Below are positions 24,017 to 35,334 of a DNA stretch of 64,000 nucleotides, in pieces (position 1 is the first letter of the stretch; every line of letters begins with the position of its first letter). The position numbers were made by a program, and so were the translations under genes. The stretch lies in the NCBI GenBank assembly GCA_945643635.1, contig CALZFC010000280.1, positions 77,501 through 141,500 on the forward strand, given 5' to 3'. The stretch comes from Allodiplogaster sudhausi. Its lineage: Eukaryota > Nematoda > Chromadorea > Rhabditida > Diplogasteridae. A model generated the notes under the pieces. It did not search any database. It was not told the DNA's origin and saw nothing but the letters and a program-made list of their open reading frames with translations.

Positions 24017-24447
24017 TGAACATGTAAAACTTACGATGTTACATACAAACTATATCGATATTGTCGAATTGAGCGAAAAACAAGAAAAAATATATCAAAA
24101 ATTTTATTTTATGGAATGTTTCGAATAATGTTCTGAATGTTCCAACTGCAAAGCAAATCGGGACAAGAAAGAAACATGACCTATCTGCCAATTCACAATC
24201 AGCCTTACAAACCCTGTTTTACACTTTGTCCCAATTAAATATTTGTAACGTTTTACGCTTTTACCTAATCGTTTTCGCAAGCCTTTTTTTTAATTATAGC
24301 GGCCAGTTCGATTCCAAGATTTTATTTACATACATACATATGTTTGAACATTAATATTCTTCCATAGTGTGCTTTATCGCGTTGGGACCATAGTGCTGAA
24401 GGGAGTGGGAAGCAGGTGAGGGGAAGGGCTCCTGGGAGTGGCTCTTC

Positions 24448-26122
24448 TTATGCCTTGTCGATGAGGAAGGGCACGGTGATGGTCTGCTTGCTGGCCGGTC
24501 CCTGGCGAGCGCAAGCCGTCTTGGCGCTCTGCAAAATATCACCGTAATTTTTAATTTATTATTTTTTTTACTAAACATATAACCAGAAGGAACCATATTT
24601 TAAAAAAACACCTTGTCAGCATCGACCGTCTCGTAGAAGACAATGACGATCTTGTCCTGATTCATTGTTTTCAGGACGCGGTCCACCTTCAATGAAGAAG
24701 AGGAATTAGCTTGACTCGATAGAGGCATTAATATTTAATTATAATATAATATTTAATAATATAATTATATAATAATATAATATAAGTATTAAGGCCACAA
24801 ACCCTAATCTGTCCTTCGCCGCCTGGCGGGATGAACGAGAAGACCGGGTTGACCTGGTAGGCCGCGTTGTTCGAGCACTTCACCTTCACAGCGACACGGC
24901 CCGGCGAATTGTTCGTGAGCTGCGAATTTTTTAAATATAAGTTAGAATAAGACTCCCAAGGCAGACGCAGCAATTCGAGCCTTCTTTCATTATCTTTCAA
25001 TGATCACCCTTCTTTAAAGATATAGAATATATTTTTACCTTGACGGTCCGCACTCCCTTCTCCTTGGGCCACTTGACCTCGGCGGGCTCGACCACGAATG
25101 GCTTCTCCGCTGGCTTCTCCGCTGGCTTCTCGGCTGGCTTTGCGCCCTCGTCTTTTTTCCTTCTTAGCCTCTCCCTCCTCTCCTTTCTCTTTCTCCTTTC
25201 CTCCCTCATTCTTCGACTTGGCTCCGTCCTTCTTGGAATTGGCGCCTTCCTTCTTGGAGTTGGCTCCTTCCTTCTTGGCCTCTCAATCCTCTCCCTTCTC
25301 TTTCTCCTTTCCTCCGTCCTTCTCCTTCATCGATGCCTTATCCTTCTTCGACTGCTTGTTTTCTCACTTTTCTTGCTTTTGCCGGTCTTTCCGCTCTTCG
25401 CGCTCTTCTCCGCCATTTCTGAATAAAAATGAATTGAAAATATTATTTAAACCAGCTTTTTTTTTTACAAGTACTTATATTTTCATATGATAGTTTGCAA
25501 CCCTCCTTCCTCAGCGCCCTCGGCTTCTTTCTTCTCGTCTTTGTCCTTTCCCTCCTCCTTCTCCTCTTCCTTCTTCTCTGCCTCGTTTCCCTCCTCTTCC
25601 TTCTCCTCCTCTTCTTTCTTCTCTTCCTCTTCTTTCTTCTCTTCTCCTTCCTTCTTATCCTTTCCCTCTCCCTTCTTATCCTCTTTTCCCTCTTCCTTCT
25701 TCCCCTCTTTTCCCTCTTCCTTCTTCCCCTCTTTTCCCTCTTCCTTCTTCCCCTCTTTTCCCTCTTCCTTCTTATCCTGCTTGGCCACCTCCTTCTCCTC
25801 TTTTGCTCCTTCCTTCTTCGCCTCCTTCACTTCGGCCGCTTTAGCAGCAGTCGGGGCAGCATTCGAAGGGGGTTGAGCTGGCTTCTTGGGGTCGGGGCCC
25901 CCTTCGCAACGGCCACCTTCTTCTTCTTCTGAAATGCTATTATTATTGAAATTGTTCACAATTGATAATTAATCAACTGTAGAAACCAAAATCTTTTTTT
26001 TAATTCCAAATCTTCCTTACAGCGCAGGCAACGAGAGCAAGGAGAACGAAAAGAGTGGAGGCCGCGTGAAGAAGAAAAGGAGAGAAGAGCGACGGGGGAA
26101 ACAGCGCCATGGCCAGCTGCAT
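24448..26122 (-). CDS. MSP-domain protein with Lys/Glu-rich N-terminal region (frame disruptions)
   Basis: The clear 3' exons are 25039-about 25180, 24803-24919, 24612-24686 and 24448-24528. Together they give an MSP (immunoglobulin-like) fold: EPAEVKWPKEKGVRTVK, then LTNNSPGRVAVKVKCSNN and VNPVFSFIPPGGEGQIR, then DKIVIVFYET, then ITVPFLIDKA and a stop. MSP proteins drive nematode sperm motility or act as VAP-type adaptors. Upstream are a repeat of the form AEKPAEKPAEKP, Lys/Gly/Glu-rich tracts (25140-25418 and 25490-25932), and a possible first exon 26021-26122 with a hydrophobic leader (STLFVLLALVACA). The Lys-rich tracts change frame at least three times near homopolymers or short repeats (about 25158, 25285, 25360). 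ATG 25416, 2 nt after TTATTCAG, is an alternative trans-spliced start. Either sequence errors or gene decay explain the shifts. Confidence 0.7.
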
Positions 26123-26237
26123 ATTTTAATATTTATTTTATTAATATTGTTGTTCTAAAGGTATAAGAGAGAGAGAGAAAAGAGAGGGGGAGAAGAGAGA
26201 AATGAAAGTCGGAGGGGAAGATCTAGTCCTTGGTTCT

Positions 26238-26475
26238 TCAACCTGATTGCGAGCAGATTGCGTCGATTGGAGTTCCGGCCAGCTTCAGCCGCTGATCGCA
26301 GTGGAAATGAGCTAGAAAAGGCGAAATACAACACATCGAGTTAATTTTAGAATTATTTTGAATTTGCACGTCACAAGTTCAGTAGGTTGTGAAATATTGA
26401 ACTGAAAAGTTCTCATGAAAACGAGGGCATTTCCGATTTCTGTTGCTATATTTCAGGAATTATGTTGAGTTATAC
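26238..26475 (+). repeat. Dispersed direct repeat, copy B
   Basis: Second copy of the repeat at 23811-24016 (TTCAACCTGATTGCGAGCAGATTGCG...ATGAGCTAGAAAAGGCGAAATACAACACATCGA), also directly after a GA tract (26165-26210). Confidence 0.75.
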
Positions 26476-26547
26476 TTTTATCCGGGACGTGATCAAGGTT
26501 AATATACTTTTCTACATTAACCGTTCTAGAAGCAGAAAAAATCTTGT

Positions 26548-27290
26548 TTACCCAGCTTTCTGGGGGATAAAGGGATCCTTTCTTCTCTTCTTGCGAATAT
26601 AATTCCCGCCTGTTTGGTGGCCTTCCACTCCAGAGACGTCAGCTGCAATTAGTGTGAGATTAATAATTGTTAGACTCTCATAAATGAGATAGCGCTTCGC
26701 AGTGCTGACCAAGTACTCGTAGCCATCGCGGCGCGTGACGTTGCGCTCGCGCTCGGGCGGAATGTGCACTTGGTTCTGCACTTCCGCGGCCTTCGCGTCG
26801 TCGCGGCGGATTGCCAGCCTGAATCTGGATTTATCATCAAATGAGGCAGCTTCTTGCTCCTTTTCCCTTGTCCTTTATTCTCTCATTTCTCATTATTGAT
26901 TATTGACTGAATCCTAACGCAGCAACGGGCGGAGCGAAGCGGAGAAGCTCGTAAAAGTGGTTTCCGTCGCGGATATTGATATTGTTCACCTTCAGCACCT
27001 GGTCACCGATCTGAAGACAGAGATATGAGAGAGGAGGAAAAAGACGAGGGAAGGAAAGAAGAGGAAATTATCATTATTTCACGTCGTTGTTTTGAATCGA
27101 GGAGCTTTTCTCAACTCCAATGAATTATTAGGTCTTATGAAAAGAGCACAGCCACGACTCGCTGCCGACCTCGAGCTTCCCCTCCGAAATGGTTCCGGCC
27201 TGGATACGCACGATGACCATCTTGTCATTTGGCACGGCGCCAAGAGGGTCGCCCTCTTCCATCGTAATCTCCACCACGAGTTCCTGCAGA

Positions 27291-27339
<49 letters not shown>

Positions 27340-27539
27340 AAGGGGAGAGAAGAGGAGGAAAGAGAACAAGGGAGAGAGATGTAGGGACTACATATGTAGG
27401 GAGTGGGAAGGGAAGAGAAAGCAGGAATGAAGAGGATGGAGAAAAGAAGAGTGCGAATTGAGAGGGACAGAGAAACAGGGAGTGAAGAGAGTGAGAGAGT
27501 GAAGAGAACACTGACGCGAGGACCAGCAGCAGTAGCCAT
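26548..27539 (-). CDS. Small single-PDZ-domain protein
   Basis: Exons in transcription order: 27539-27516, 27283-27170, 27010-26919, 26818-26676, 26642-26548; 155 residues with all phases closing. After a short leader (MATAAGPR) comes one PDZ domain: strand ELVVEITMEE, the carboxylate-binding loop position PLGAVPNDKMVIVRI, GTISEGKLEIGDQVLKVN, INIRDGNHFYELLRF and VAALAIRRDD. A basic C-terminal tail follows (NYIRKKRRKDPF). PDZ domains bind C-terminal peptides of partner proteins, and the small size suggests an adaptor. It lies between two MSP-domain genes, which hints at sperm expression, but this is inference. The first intron, read on the coding strand, is almost entirely CT-rich up to its acceptor. 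Confidence 0.82.
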
Positions 27540-27966
27540 TGTCGACCGTTCGATGGTGAGTGAGGAAGAAGAGAATGCGAAGAGTTCTCCATTTCACCCC
27601 TTTTATACGAAATGTTTTGCACTTTGTCTCTTTTGAATAATAAACTGCACGCATTTCTGAAATGTTGTGGACATGAATATGAAATACTTTGTTCTTCAAT
27701 TCTATATTTTTTTTCTCAGACTAATTAGATTTGAATAATCTAAAGATACTAAATTTAACTATAAAATTTTTAAGCCAACTTCAACATGAGACTGGCGAGG
27801 GAAGATGATGAAATAGAGGAAATCAATTTGCAAATGAAGAATGGGAAATGAAGTTCCCCCATTCCCAGTCATTCCCATCGTTTTACATCGCGGACGGCGG
27901 TTGCCTCCCCTCCGCTTTCTCCTTTCTTCTGCTCGTCGTCAATTTCCGTTGCGCCGTTTCCGTTCG

Positions 27967-28943
27967 ATGGACGCTGACACCGTTGAGCATCTCGACGAGC
28001 TCGTCCATGACAAGGCAAGGGAGACTTCTTTCCCTTTTTTAACAGTTTGAATTTTTTATAGCAAACTAATACATGCAAAATAATCTTCTAAACAACAAAT
28101 ATGAAAGTAGACAAATAGAATATAATTTTTAATTTAGAAGCGACTATCGGCACGCATCCTTGAGTGGGCGTCCACGAAAAGCGGAGTCGATGCTGAGACG
28201 GTGAGCTTGAGACCAAGGAACTATGACAATGCTCAATTGTCCTTTGACATATCACGTCAGCCCGATCAATTCCCTCGATTCCAGCTGGCGCTGGCGGTGG
28301 TGTCTCTGAGTGCAGCCTACCTCCTGCTTGGCTCGTCCGCCGGCTTCTTCGCTAATCTCCTGATCTCCTCGACCATCGCAGTCTTCATCTTCCTCCCCGA
28401 AGAGCGTCCGACTCCTGAAGCACACTTCCGATTCTTCTGGTGCGGCGGACTGAATTCTGCGGAAAATTCAAAAGAATGACGGAGAGATAATAATAACCAT
28501 TAAACATGTTCAGCGGCATCTTCGTCGTCTATTCCGTCTTCGACTCGAAGCTCAAGGACAGCATTCCCCAGTACTTCTTCATCAAGGTGCTTAGCATAAA
28601 CACAAAATATGCTCAAATTATAAAAGCCGCCACAAACTGGACATTTCCCACCGGGATGTAGAGGAACACCACGAGAGGGATGGAATCTTTTGGAGTAATA
28701 AATGATTAAATGAGGCTTATTGTTGCACGAAAATAGGTGAAAGTGTGCCCCTACCCACCCCACCAACTGAAATCGTACAAAATGAAATTGTCCAGGTAGT
28801 CGTCCACATCATTCTGCTGCTCCGGCCGTATTGCGCGGCTGAGAAGATTCTCGCAGCACTCGAGGAGAGAAAGGCAGGCAGCAGCAAGAGGGAGAAGGGG
28901 CTCTCCGGAGAGGAACCACTCAGACGCATCTTCAGGTAATCAC

Positions 28944-28978
<35 letters not shown>

Positions 28979-28986
28979 GTAATCAC

Positions 28987-29026
<40 letters not shown>

Positions 29027-29661
29027 TCCCTGCTATCTCTCTCACCCCTGCTCTCTATTTCTCGCTTTCTTCCCTTTGCTGAACTTAGATCTTTTCATAT
29101 CTAGCCGAGAGGAGCTGTCCATTCTGCTGGACACGAACAAGAAGTCACCCCCGCCAGAGAAGCCGGAGGGAGAGAAGCAGTCAGAATCTCTTTTCCCATC
29201 GCATATGTTTTGCAGTGAAATAAGCCGTTAAAATAAGGAGCGATTCCAGCATTTACATCTCCCTTTCTATCTGTCTCTCTCTCCCCCTATCTCCCCTCTC
29301 TCGATCAATCTGAAGTTCTCTTCTCCTGTTCAGTGGCCCCACAGAGCCTGGCGATGCTGCTACGCCTCGGACTGCCCGTTCCTCTGCCCGCACGGTCCAC
29401 GCCATCCAATCGACTCCGTCCTCGGCTCCGTCGTCGACTCCTAATTGGCCGACGTCTTCCTCTCTGCGCAGTGTCCCCGTTACGCCCGCTCCCAAGACCG
29501 TCAGATTTATTTCCTTATGTGAATAGAAGACCTATATACTCATCTAAAAGCTTACCATTTCCAGGCGGCTCCTGTCGCTTCTCATGACAGCGTCGCTCCC
29601 ATGCCTGCGACTTCGCTCGTCGACATCACTGGTTATTTTTCTGTATCCTCATCTCTTCCTA

Positions 29662-29705
<44 letters not shown>

Positions 29706-30300
29706 TTGCAGAGAACGCGGATGGCCGTGCAGCCCGTAAGGCGAATCCGATGTTGTCGGGTGGCTCCCCCTACGCCTTCTCTCCGTCTGCCTCGACTCCC
29801 TTGTCTCCTTCTCATGGAGCGGAGATTCCGGTCGGTGCCTACGACCTGGAGTTCATGCCGGCAAAGCGCATTGTCAGCCAATCCTTCCTGCCTACTTGAT
29901 TCTCTACCCTCGCTCTCCCTTTCCCTTTGTCTCTCATCCCCTCTCCCTCTGCAGATCTTCAATGCCCCCTTCGACTACGCTGACCTGACGTACCACATGC
30001 GAATCCGCAACGTGAGCCAGCACAACGTGGCCTTTGCCGTGAAGTCGAACGCGATTCCGCGCGTCTCCGTCTTCCCGCCCACCGGCGTCCTCCTTCCCGG
30101 CAAGAAGCTCGACATCGCCGTCACGCTCAAGGTCGCCTTTTTGATCTTCCCCGATCATGGCGACCCAGGAATGACTAGAGAGTCGAATTAGTCATTCCTT
30201 CCCAGGCATTCAACGAGATGGTCAACACGGACAGGGATCGCTTCAGCATCGAGTACGTGCGATGCGACACCGACAAGTTCTCATTCAGCCTACTCCAGGT

Positions 30301-30341
<41 letters not shown>

Positions 30342-30361
30342 TGTGTATGAGAGAACTGTAT

Positions 30362-30397
<36 letters not shown>

Positions 30398-30513
30398 TGT
30401 GTATGAGAGAGACAGGGAGAGAAGGAGAGAACGAAGTAGAGAGAGTAACGAACTCTATTTAGGAGAGCGGAATGAAGGTGCGCAAGAACATCGCGATCGG
30501 CTACAATCCCTGA
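27967..30513 (+). CDS. TB2/DP1/HVA22 (REEP-like) membrane domain fused to a C-terminal MSP domain
   Basis: Exons: 27967-28014, 28138-28439, 28514-28586, 28796-28935, 29105-29179, 29334-29499, 29565-29631, 29712-29872, 29955-30131, 30206-30298, 30463-30513; 450 residues with all phases closing. The first intron has a GC donor (AAG|GCAAGG). Residues about 50-165 look like the ER-shaping REEP/Yop1 family: hydrophobic pairs (LALAVVSLSAAYLLLG, FFANLLISSTIAVFIFLP), then GIFVVYSVFDSKLKDSIPQY and VVVHIILLLRPYCAAEKI. A Ser/Thr/Pro-rich linker follows. Residues about 325-450 are an MSP domain (RIIFNAPFDYADLTYHM, FPPTGVLLPGKK, a C-terminal RKNIAIGYNP). VAP proteins place MSP before their membrane anchor; here the order is reversed. 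Two adjacent genes remain possible, but I see no start codon or acceptor pair separating them. Confidence 0.75.
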
Positions 30514-32041
30514 AGGGCCGGCTCCCCTCTCTGCCCCCTTCCAATAAAGTGCCCCTTTGGCCAAGCTTTCTTCGTCCTTTCACATAAAAGATGTGTAAAC
30601 AAGAAGAGAGGGAGAATGTTTCATTTCTTTCATCTCTCTTGTAGCACTGAATATTTAACACGATCTATATGACCTCTAGGCAACTTTTGGAAAGTGTAGC
30701 AAAGGTAAGTAAATATCAAGTTGAACACAACGAAGCACAGCCCTCAAAAGCTAAATGTGATTCTTAAAAACGACATAAAATAGTTGGTTCACGGCATGGT
30801 AAGTTACTTGGCATACGGTAGCGAAGAAGGCGATTTAGCAACTTTTGCACGATTGGGGGAAGAGGAGAGCACTGAACCGGATGATATGCACGAGAAAGGA
30901 AATTTACATTTGAAAACAAGGAATAATAAACACAATACGATGAACATTAAGCTGCGAAATCTGAAGAAGTGCTGTTGGATAAGCCTGAAGACAAGCACCA
31001 GAACGTGGAAAGAGAAGAAGAGCCAAAAGCTACCCGTGGTTGGTGGTGTCCTTTTGCGCTCGAAGCAAAACACTATTTACAAATAAGACTGAGGAATGAT
31101 TCGTGGTGTGAAGTGCTACGCGAGCAGAAGTGAAATGTCAAAGAGTGAAGGGTACATCGTAGGCAGAAGCTGTTCCCTCGGCTATACCCAACTGTCGTCT
31201 ACTCCACCTTTACGGACCGACGCGTAGAGGGGCTCCGTCGGAACCTGTAACCAGTTAACCATCTGTCAGCTGTTTATAACAAGAGTACATGAAGAGTGTG
31301 CACCCAGATACGAAAGAAACGAAGAGAAAAGGAACCTCATCATATCTTGGCCCGTTGCCAGCTCCATTAACGTGTTTCCCGTTGAGGACATGTGGCGGGG
31401 GGTGCACGCGATGACTCGGAGTTGCTCTGTGCCAAGGAACCAACTTCAGTCCACCATCACTTCTATCTACTAGCTAATCTATTCTTATTCTCTCCTCTTC
31501 TCTCTCTCTCTCTCTTTCTCTCTCTTTCCTCTCCCTCTCTCTCGATCTCAATCTCCCATTTCTCGCCCTCTTTGCGTTCGTTCTCCTGACCTGGCTGGTG
31601 TATCCTCCTCCGATGGTACCGTAATCACTGCTCCTGAGCGTATCATTCAAGGCGGCATTCTCATTCGCCTGTCTCACTCGCTCTCTCCCTTGGCTTGATA
31701 TTGGCCGGCTCAGGGTCGTTGAATCGCCTAAATGAATTATACATTTTGAGGAGACAAAGAAGTGCTGCCACATCATGAAGAGTACCTGGAGAAGGACAAT
31801 GAATACTTCAACGCCTCACTTTAACAATCATTTTAGAGTATGCAGATGTGAGCATGTTATTTGTAGTGAGTTTAACCAGTCGTTTTCATCCAATAGTGAG
31901 TAAACTATGACCCCAAGAAGTGGATGAGTGCCTCAAGGAGTCGCGGTGATTTTCGCAGCTTTTGTCTGGCTGTGATGCCCTCGGCAGCGCTGACGTTTCT
32001 GAGGGAGCGAACAAATTCATCAACCCGCTCATTGCAGACCG
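30514..32041. other. Intergenic region; no gene recognised
   Basis: Follows the REEP-MSP stop codon. It contains unremarkable mixed sequence and a CT tract at 31495-31560. The open frame at 30784-31086 lacks splice or family support. The upstream exon(s) of the next gene may lie at 31924-32041 but cannot be fixed. Confidence 0.45.
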
Positions 32042-32870
32042 TCGTGCTGAATCCTCAGGACATGAAGGCGAAGCTCGGACTCTCTTGGGTTCCGAAAGAA
32101 TTTTTTGTCTCTCAATCCACTGATACGTTTCTTTATCTTTCTTCACATGGAGAAGCCGCGCGGCTGAAAGAGGTTCTCAGCAAGGTGCTTACCGGCGTGA
32201 CGGTCGAGATTGCTGAGGAACTTTTCCATATCGGCAACGCCAAGGAGCGTATTCCAAGCGTATTCCGGCTCCTGGCCAAGCAGCCAGACTTTGCCAGCCT
32301 CAACACGTCGGCCTCCTCCGATTGCTCATTTCCTGGCCGCGACACGCTCAGCACGTTCAGCTACGGCTTCAACCAGCTCAAAGACGTCATCCTCTGGGCG
32401 ACCGTCTACCATTTCCTCTTCAGGCCTGATATATATGCAGAGCTTTACGCTCAGTTTGCAGAGGACTTTGAGTTTTTGGACAACCTCATCTCAAGATAAT
32501 CGAGGAAATCGAGAAGATCCTTCCTTTCCCAAGCATCACTCCTCAGCTGGCTGGTGATTACGATGAGCTTCTCGCTTACTATCACGCATACAAGCGCGGC
32601 GCTTCCCAGAAGAAAGGTCAAGAAGGCTGTCAGATGATCCATACGATTCTTCCCGAACATGCAGACGACACCCAAGCCCTTAGTATCGGTCGCTTCTCTC
32701 GTCTCTTCTCACTCTCCTTCGATACCGTGCTCTCTCCGGAAGGCCACCCAACAGCTTCACTCGAACTCAAGGGAGTCCTCGACGGCCTCAAGCCGACGGT
32801 CAAACCCACTTATACTCGGGCGTTTGAGGCGGCAGCGAAGATGGCAAAAGAGCTTGCCGGGTCGTCCTAA
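32042..32870 (+). pseudogene. Unrecognised gene, copy 1 (frameshifted)
   Basis: Paralogue of the gene split at 34901/42484. Homology begins at VLNPQDMKAKLG and includes LSTFSYGFNQLKDVILWATV, FRPDIYAELYAQFAEDFEF, QLAGDYDELLAYYHAYKRGA, LSPEGHPTASLELKGVLDGL and TYTRAFEAAAKMAKEL. A one-base indel near 32475, relative to copy 2, shifts the frame and brings an early stop at about 32497. Coding-like sequence then resumes to a TAA at 32868. I know no family for it. No signal peptide, membrane segment or catalytic motif is evident. It may be a pseudogene or carry a sequencing error. Similarity to copy 2 extends about 180 bp past the stop (ending TTCGTTTATCAGTG). Confidence 0.55.
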
Positions 32871-33024
32871 ACAGAACAGGAATGTGAACATTCACTTGTT
32901 CTCTTACTTTTTGCAGTATTTCAACATGCATTTATTGCTTTTTCCTTAAATTTTTCAACGAATTTTATCTACGCTTTGTGAGTTGCTTTATTTTGAAATT
33001 TTTTTTTGAATTTTTTTCTTGTAT

Positions 33025-33276
33025 TTATTTTGATAAATGTCTCCATTCGTTTATCAGTGCCTCAAAATATTCGGGAGCTTGTGTTAGGTAGAAGTGTATT
33101 GAGGAGTTGCAAAGTGGCCGGCCCTGCATGACCCGTAGGGCATTATTTACCAGATATTTGTGCCCGTTAGCATCTCTGATGAGGATAGAAGGTGGAAATG
33201 AGACGTCGCGGCGTCGAACCTCATAATCAGGGATAGCACGAGGTAATTCATACCATAATTTCAGATTTATACTCAC
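33025..33276 (-). CDS. Hypothetical protein fragment
   Basis: An 83-codon frame with ordinary amino-acid composition (LPRAIPDYEVRRRDV, YLVNNALRVMQGRPL, HFYLTQAPEYFEALINEW, then stop). It lacks an ATG at its 5' end, and a strong donor-like GAGGTGAGTAT lies at that end, so it may be a terminal exon or a relic. It overlaps the 3' flank of the copy 1 gene in convergent orientation. No family recognised. Confidence 0.3.
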   Translation of the reverse strand: MSINLKLWYELPRAIPDYEVRRRDVSFPPSILIRDANGHKYLVNNALRVMQGRPLCNSSIHFYLTQAPEYFEALINEWRHLSK

Positions 33277-34086
33277 CTCGTATTATTATGGAAACTCATT
33301 TAGTGTTAGTCGTTCATTCCCCCCCCCCCCCCAATCGTTTGGCATTAATTTTCGAACGAAGGAGGTGGAAATGAGCTGTGCAAAACGATGAATTAGATGG
33401 AGAAAGAGGGGTAGGAGAGTACAGGAGAAAGAGAGAGGGTGAGAGACAGAGAGATACAGAGACAGAGAGGTAGAGAAATAATGGCGACGACAAAAGCCTC
33501 TTTGAAAGAATATTGGTTCTTTCAAAGAGACCTCTCTTACAGCGTAATAATGTAAGAACAGCCATTTCGAAATTGTTTATCCTCCTTGATCTTTGACTCC
33601 TTCTACTGAAATACACATAACTTCACAACAGGCATCCGCTTAAAATATGTTTGCTTTATCATTATTGAACATTAATTTAGCTGAAGAACCATTTGAAGCT
33701 GTAGATTCAGGGATAACCAAGTGCACTTGCAAGTGACGACTGAATATCTCTTTTCTCGTTGTGATGACCTCGGAGATGCCAAGCTACGGAGGGCAACCGC
33801 GCAATAACTGACTGAAGGTCAGCAGAGATATGTCTTTACAGAGAGCGAGAGAGAGAGAGAGATAGAGAGAGAAAGTAAGAAAGAGGGAGAGAATGAGAAA
33901 AAGAGAGAGGGAGAGAATGAGAGAAAGTGTGTGCGTGTGTGAAAGTCAGGCAGATTCGTGTTCCTCGCACAAAAGTACCACTAGAAAGATGTATTATTAT
34001 TCATAATAGATTAAAAAATGATTAAAGTTAATAAAAATGTAAATAATTTTAATAAGTAAAAATAGAAAGTACAATTGAAATGAGCA
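33277..34086. other. Spacer between the two tandem copies
   Basis: Contains a C homopolymer (33318-33332), a GA tract (33420-33475) and another at 33840-33940. No coding exon recognised; a CT/GA-derived open frame on the minus strand was dismissed. Confidence 0.5.
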
Positions 34087-34896
34087 ATGCCAGAACATTT
34101 GGTGCAAGAGTGGTGCACCCGGTGTGATTTTAGTGCAGGCGTGCCTGGGGCACTATATTACTCAAGAGAAGCGACATTCCTTCGTCAGTCTGCGCACAAA
34201 AGAAATGGTATGGCGTTTTGCGCCGTACTCTTGAAAGCCTACCAGATTCGCGGCGTCTGCCCTTTGGTGCTGAATCCTCAGGACATGCAAGCAAAGCTCG
34301 GATTCTTTTGCGCTCCAAAAGAGTTTATAATCTCTAATACCTTGTTTAATAAGATTCCTTACCTTACTTCAAACGAAAGTGCTGAGGACCTGAAGGATGC
34401 TCTGAGCACGGTACTGACCGGCGTTACGAACGATATTGCCGAGGAGCTTATCCGCGTCGGCAACGGCGAGGAGCGGATTCCAACACTCATGTCGCTTCTA
34501 CGCCTGCTGACCAAGCGGCCAGCAGACTTCTCTTCGGCCTCCTCCGACTGCTCGTCTCCTGGCCGCGACACGCTCAGCACGTTCAGCTACGGCTTCAACC
34601 AGCTCAAAGACGTCATCCTCTGGGCGACCGTCTACCATTTCCTCTACAGGCCTGATATATATGCAGAGCTTTACGCTCAGTTTGCAGAGGACTTTGAGTT
34701 CTTTGGACAAGCTCATCTGAACATGATCGAGGAAATCGATCAGTTTCTTCCTTTCCAAAGCATTGCTCCTCAGCTGGCTGGTGACTACGAGGAGCTTCTT
34801 GCTTACTATCACGCTTACAAGCGCGGCGCTTTCCAGACAAAGAACGAAGAAGTCCCTGAGAGGATCCGTTCGAATCTTCCCGAACTTGCCGCAGAC

Positions 34897-34901
34897 ACGC
34901 T
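34897..34901. repeat. Target-site duplication, left (ACGCT)
   Basis: ACGCT directly precedes the LTR starting TGTTGAG at 34902. The identical pentamer at 42479-42483 follows the other LTR, which ends GCCGACA. Five bp is usual for BEL/Pao integration. Confidence 0.93.
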
Positions 34902-35313
34902 TGTTGAGCCGACTTCTTCTTTATCGGCCTCAAGCTTGGGTAATTAAACCAATTCCTCTTAACACAAATTCTAAATGGAAAGAGAAATGAAATGATTAAC
35001 AAGCGTTTGCTTCTCCTTATATATCATACAAGGCGAGAAATCACAGGCTTCTAGACGTCAATATTACTCATGGAAATATAAAGAGATTATTTGAGGAAAG
35101 GAGGGTTGAGAGACATAGCGAGAGACTTGGCGCAATTCCGGGAAAGAAATGAATAAGCGCGGTGCTCTTTCTCGAGTCGAGATGGCGCCTGTTCATATGA
35201 TTCATCTTAACGAAAGGAAGAAAGGAAAAATAGACTCGGCAAAGTTGCTACAAAACAATCGAGCAAGGCAATGAAAGAGGATGATTCATTTCTAATTTCG
35301 GCATTCGCCGACA
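34902..35313 (-). repeat. LTR (3' LTR of the element)
   Basis: 412 bp, ends TG...CA on the plus strand. Positions 34929-34950 read, on the minus strand, as the nematode SL1 leader with a single T-to-C change. On the sense strand the sequence just before this LTR is GGCCCCCCGAG, not a typical polypurine tract. Confidence 0.93.
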
Positions 35314-35334
35314 CTCGGGGGGCCAAATGAATGT

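Larger units (their letters stand above)
21496..24447. other. Intergenic region; no gene recognised
   Basis: Contains the GalNAc-transferase 3' flank, a TC tract at 21960-22000, GA tracts at 22535-22570 and 23690-23765, a hairpin cluster at 22918-23240, and a dispersed repeat at 23811-24016 (both listed separately). The open frame at 22818-23231 (-) lies inside the hairpin cluster and is not credible as a gene. Confidence 0.5.

Noticed and set aside
25487..25932. Ser/Phe- and Leu-rich open frames on the plus strand
   Set aside because: Antisense of the Lys/Glu-rich region of the MSP gene.
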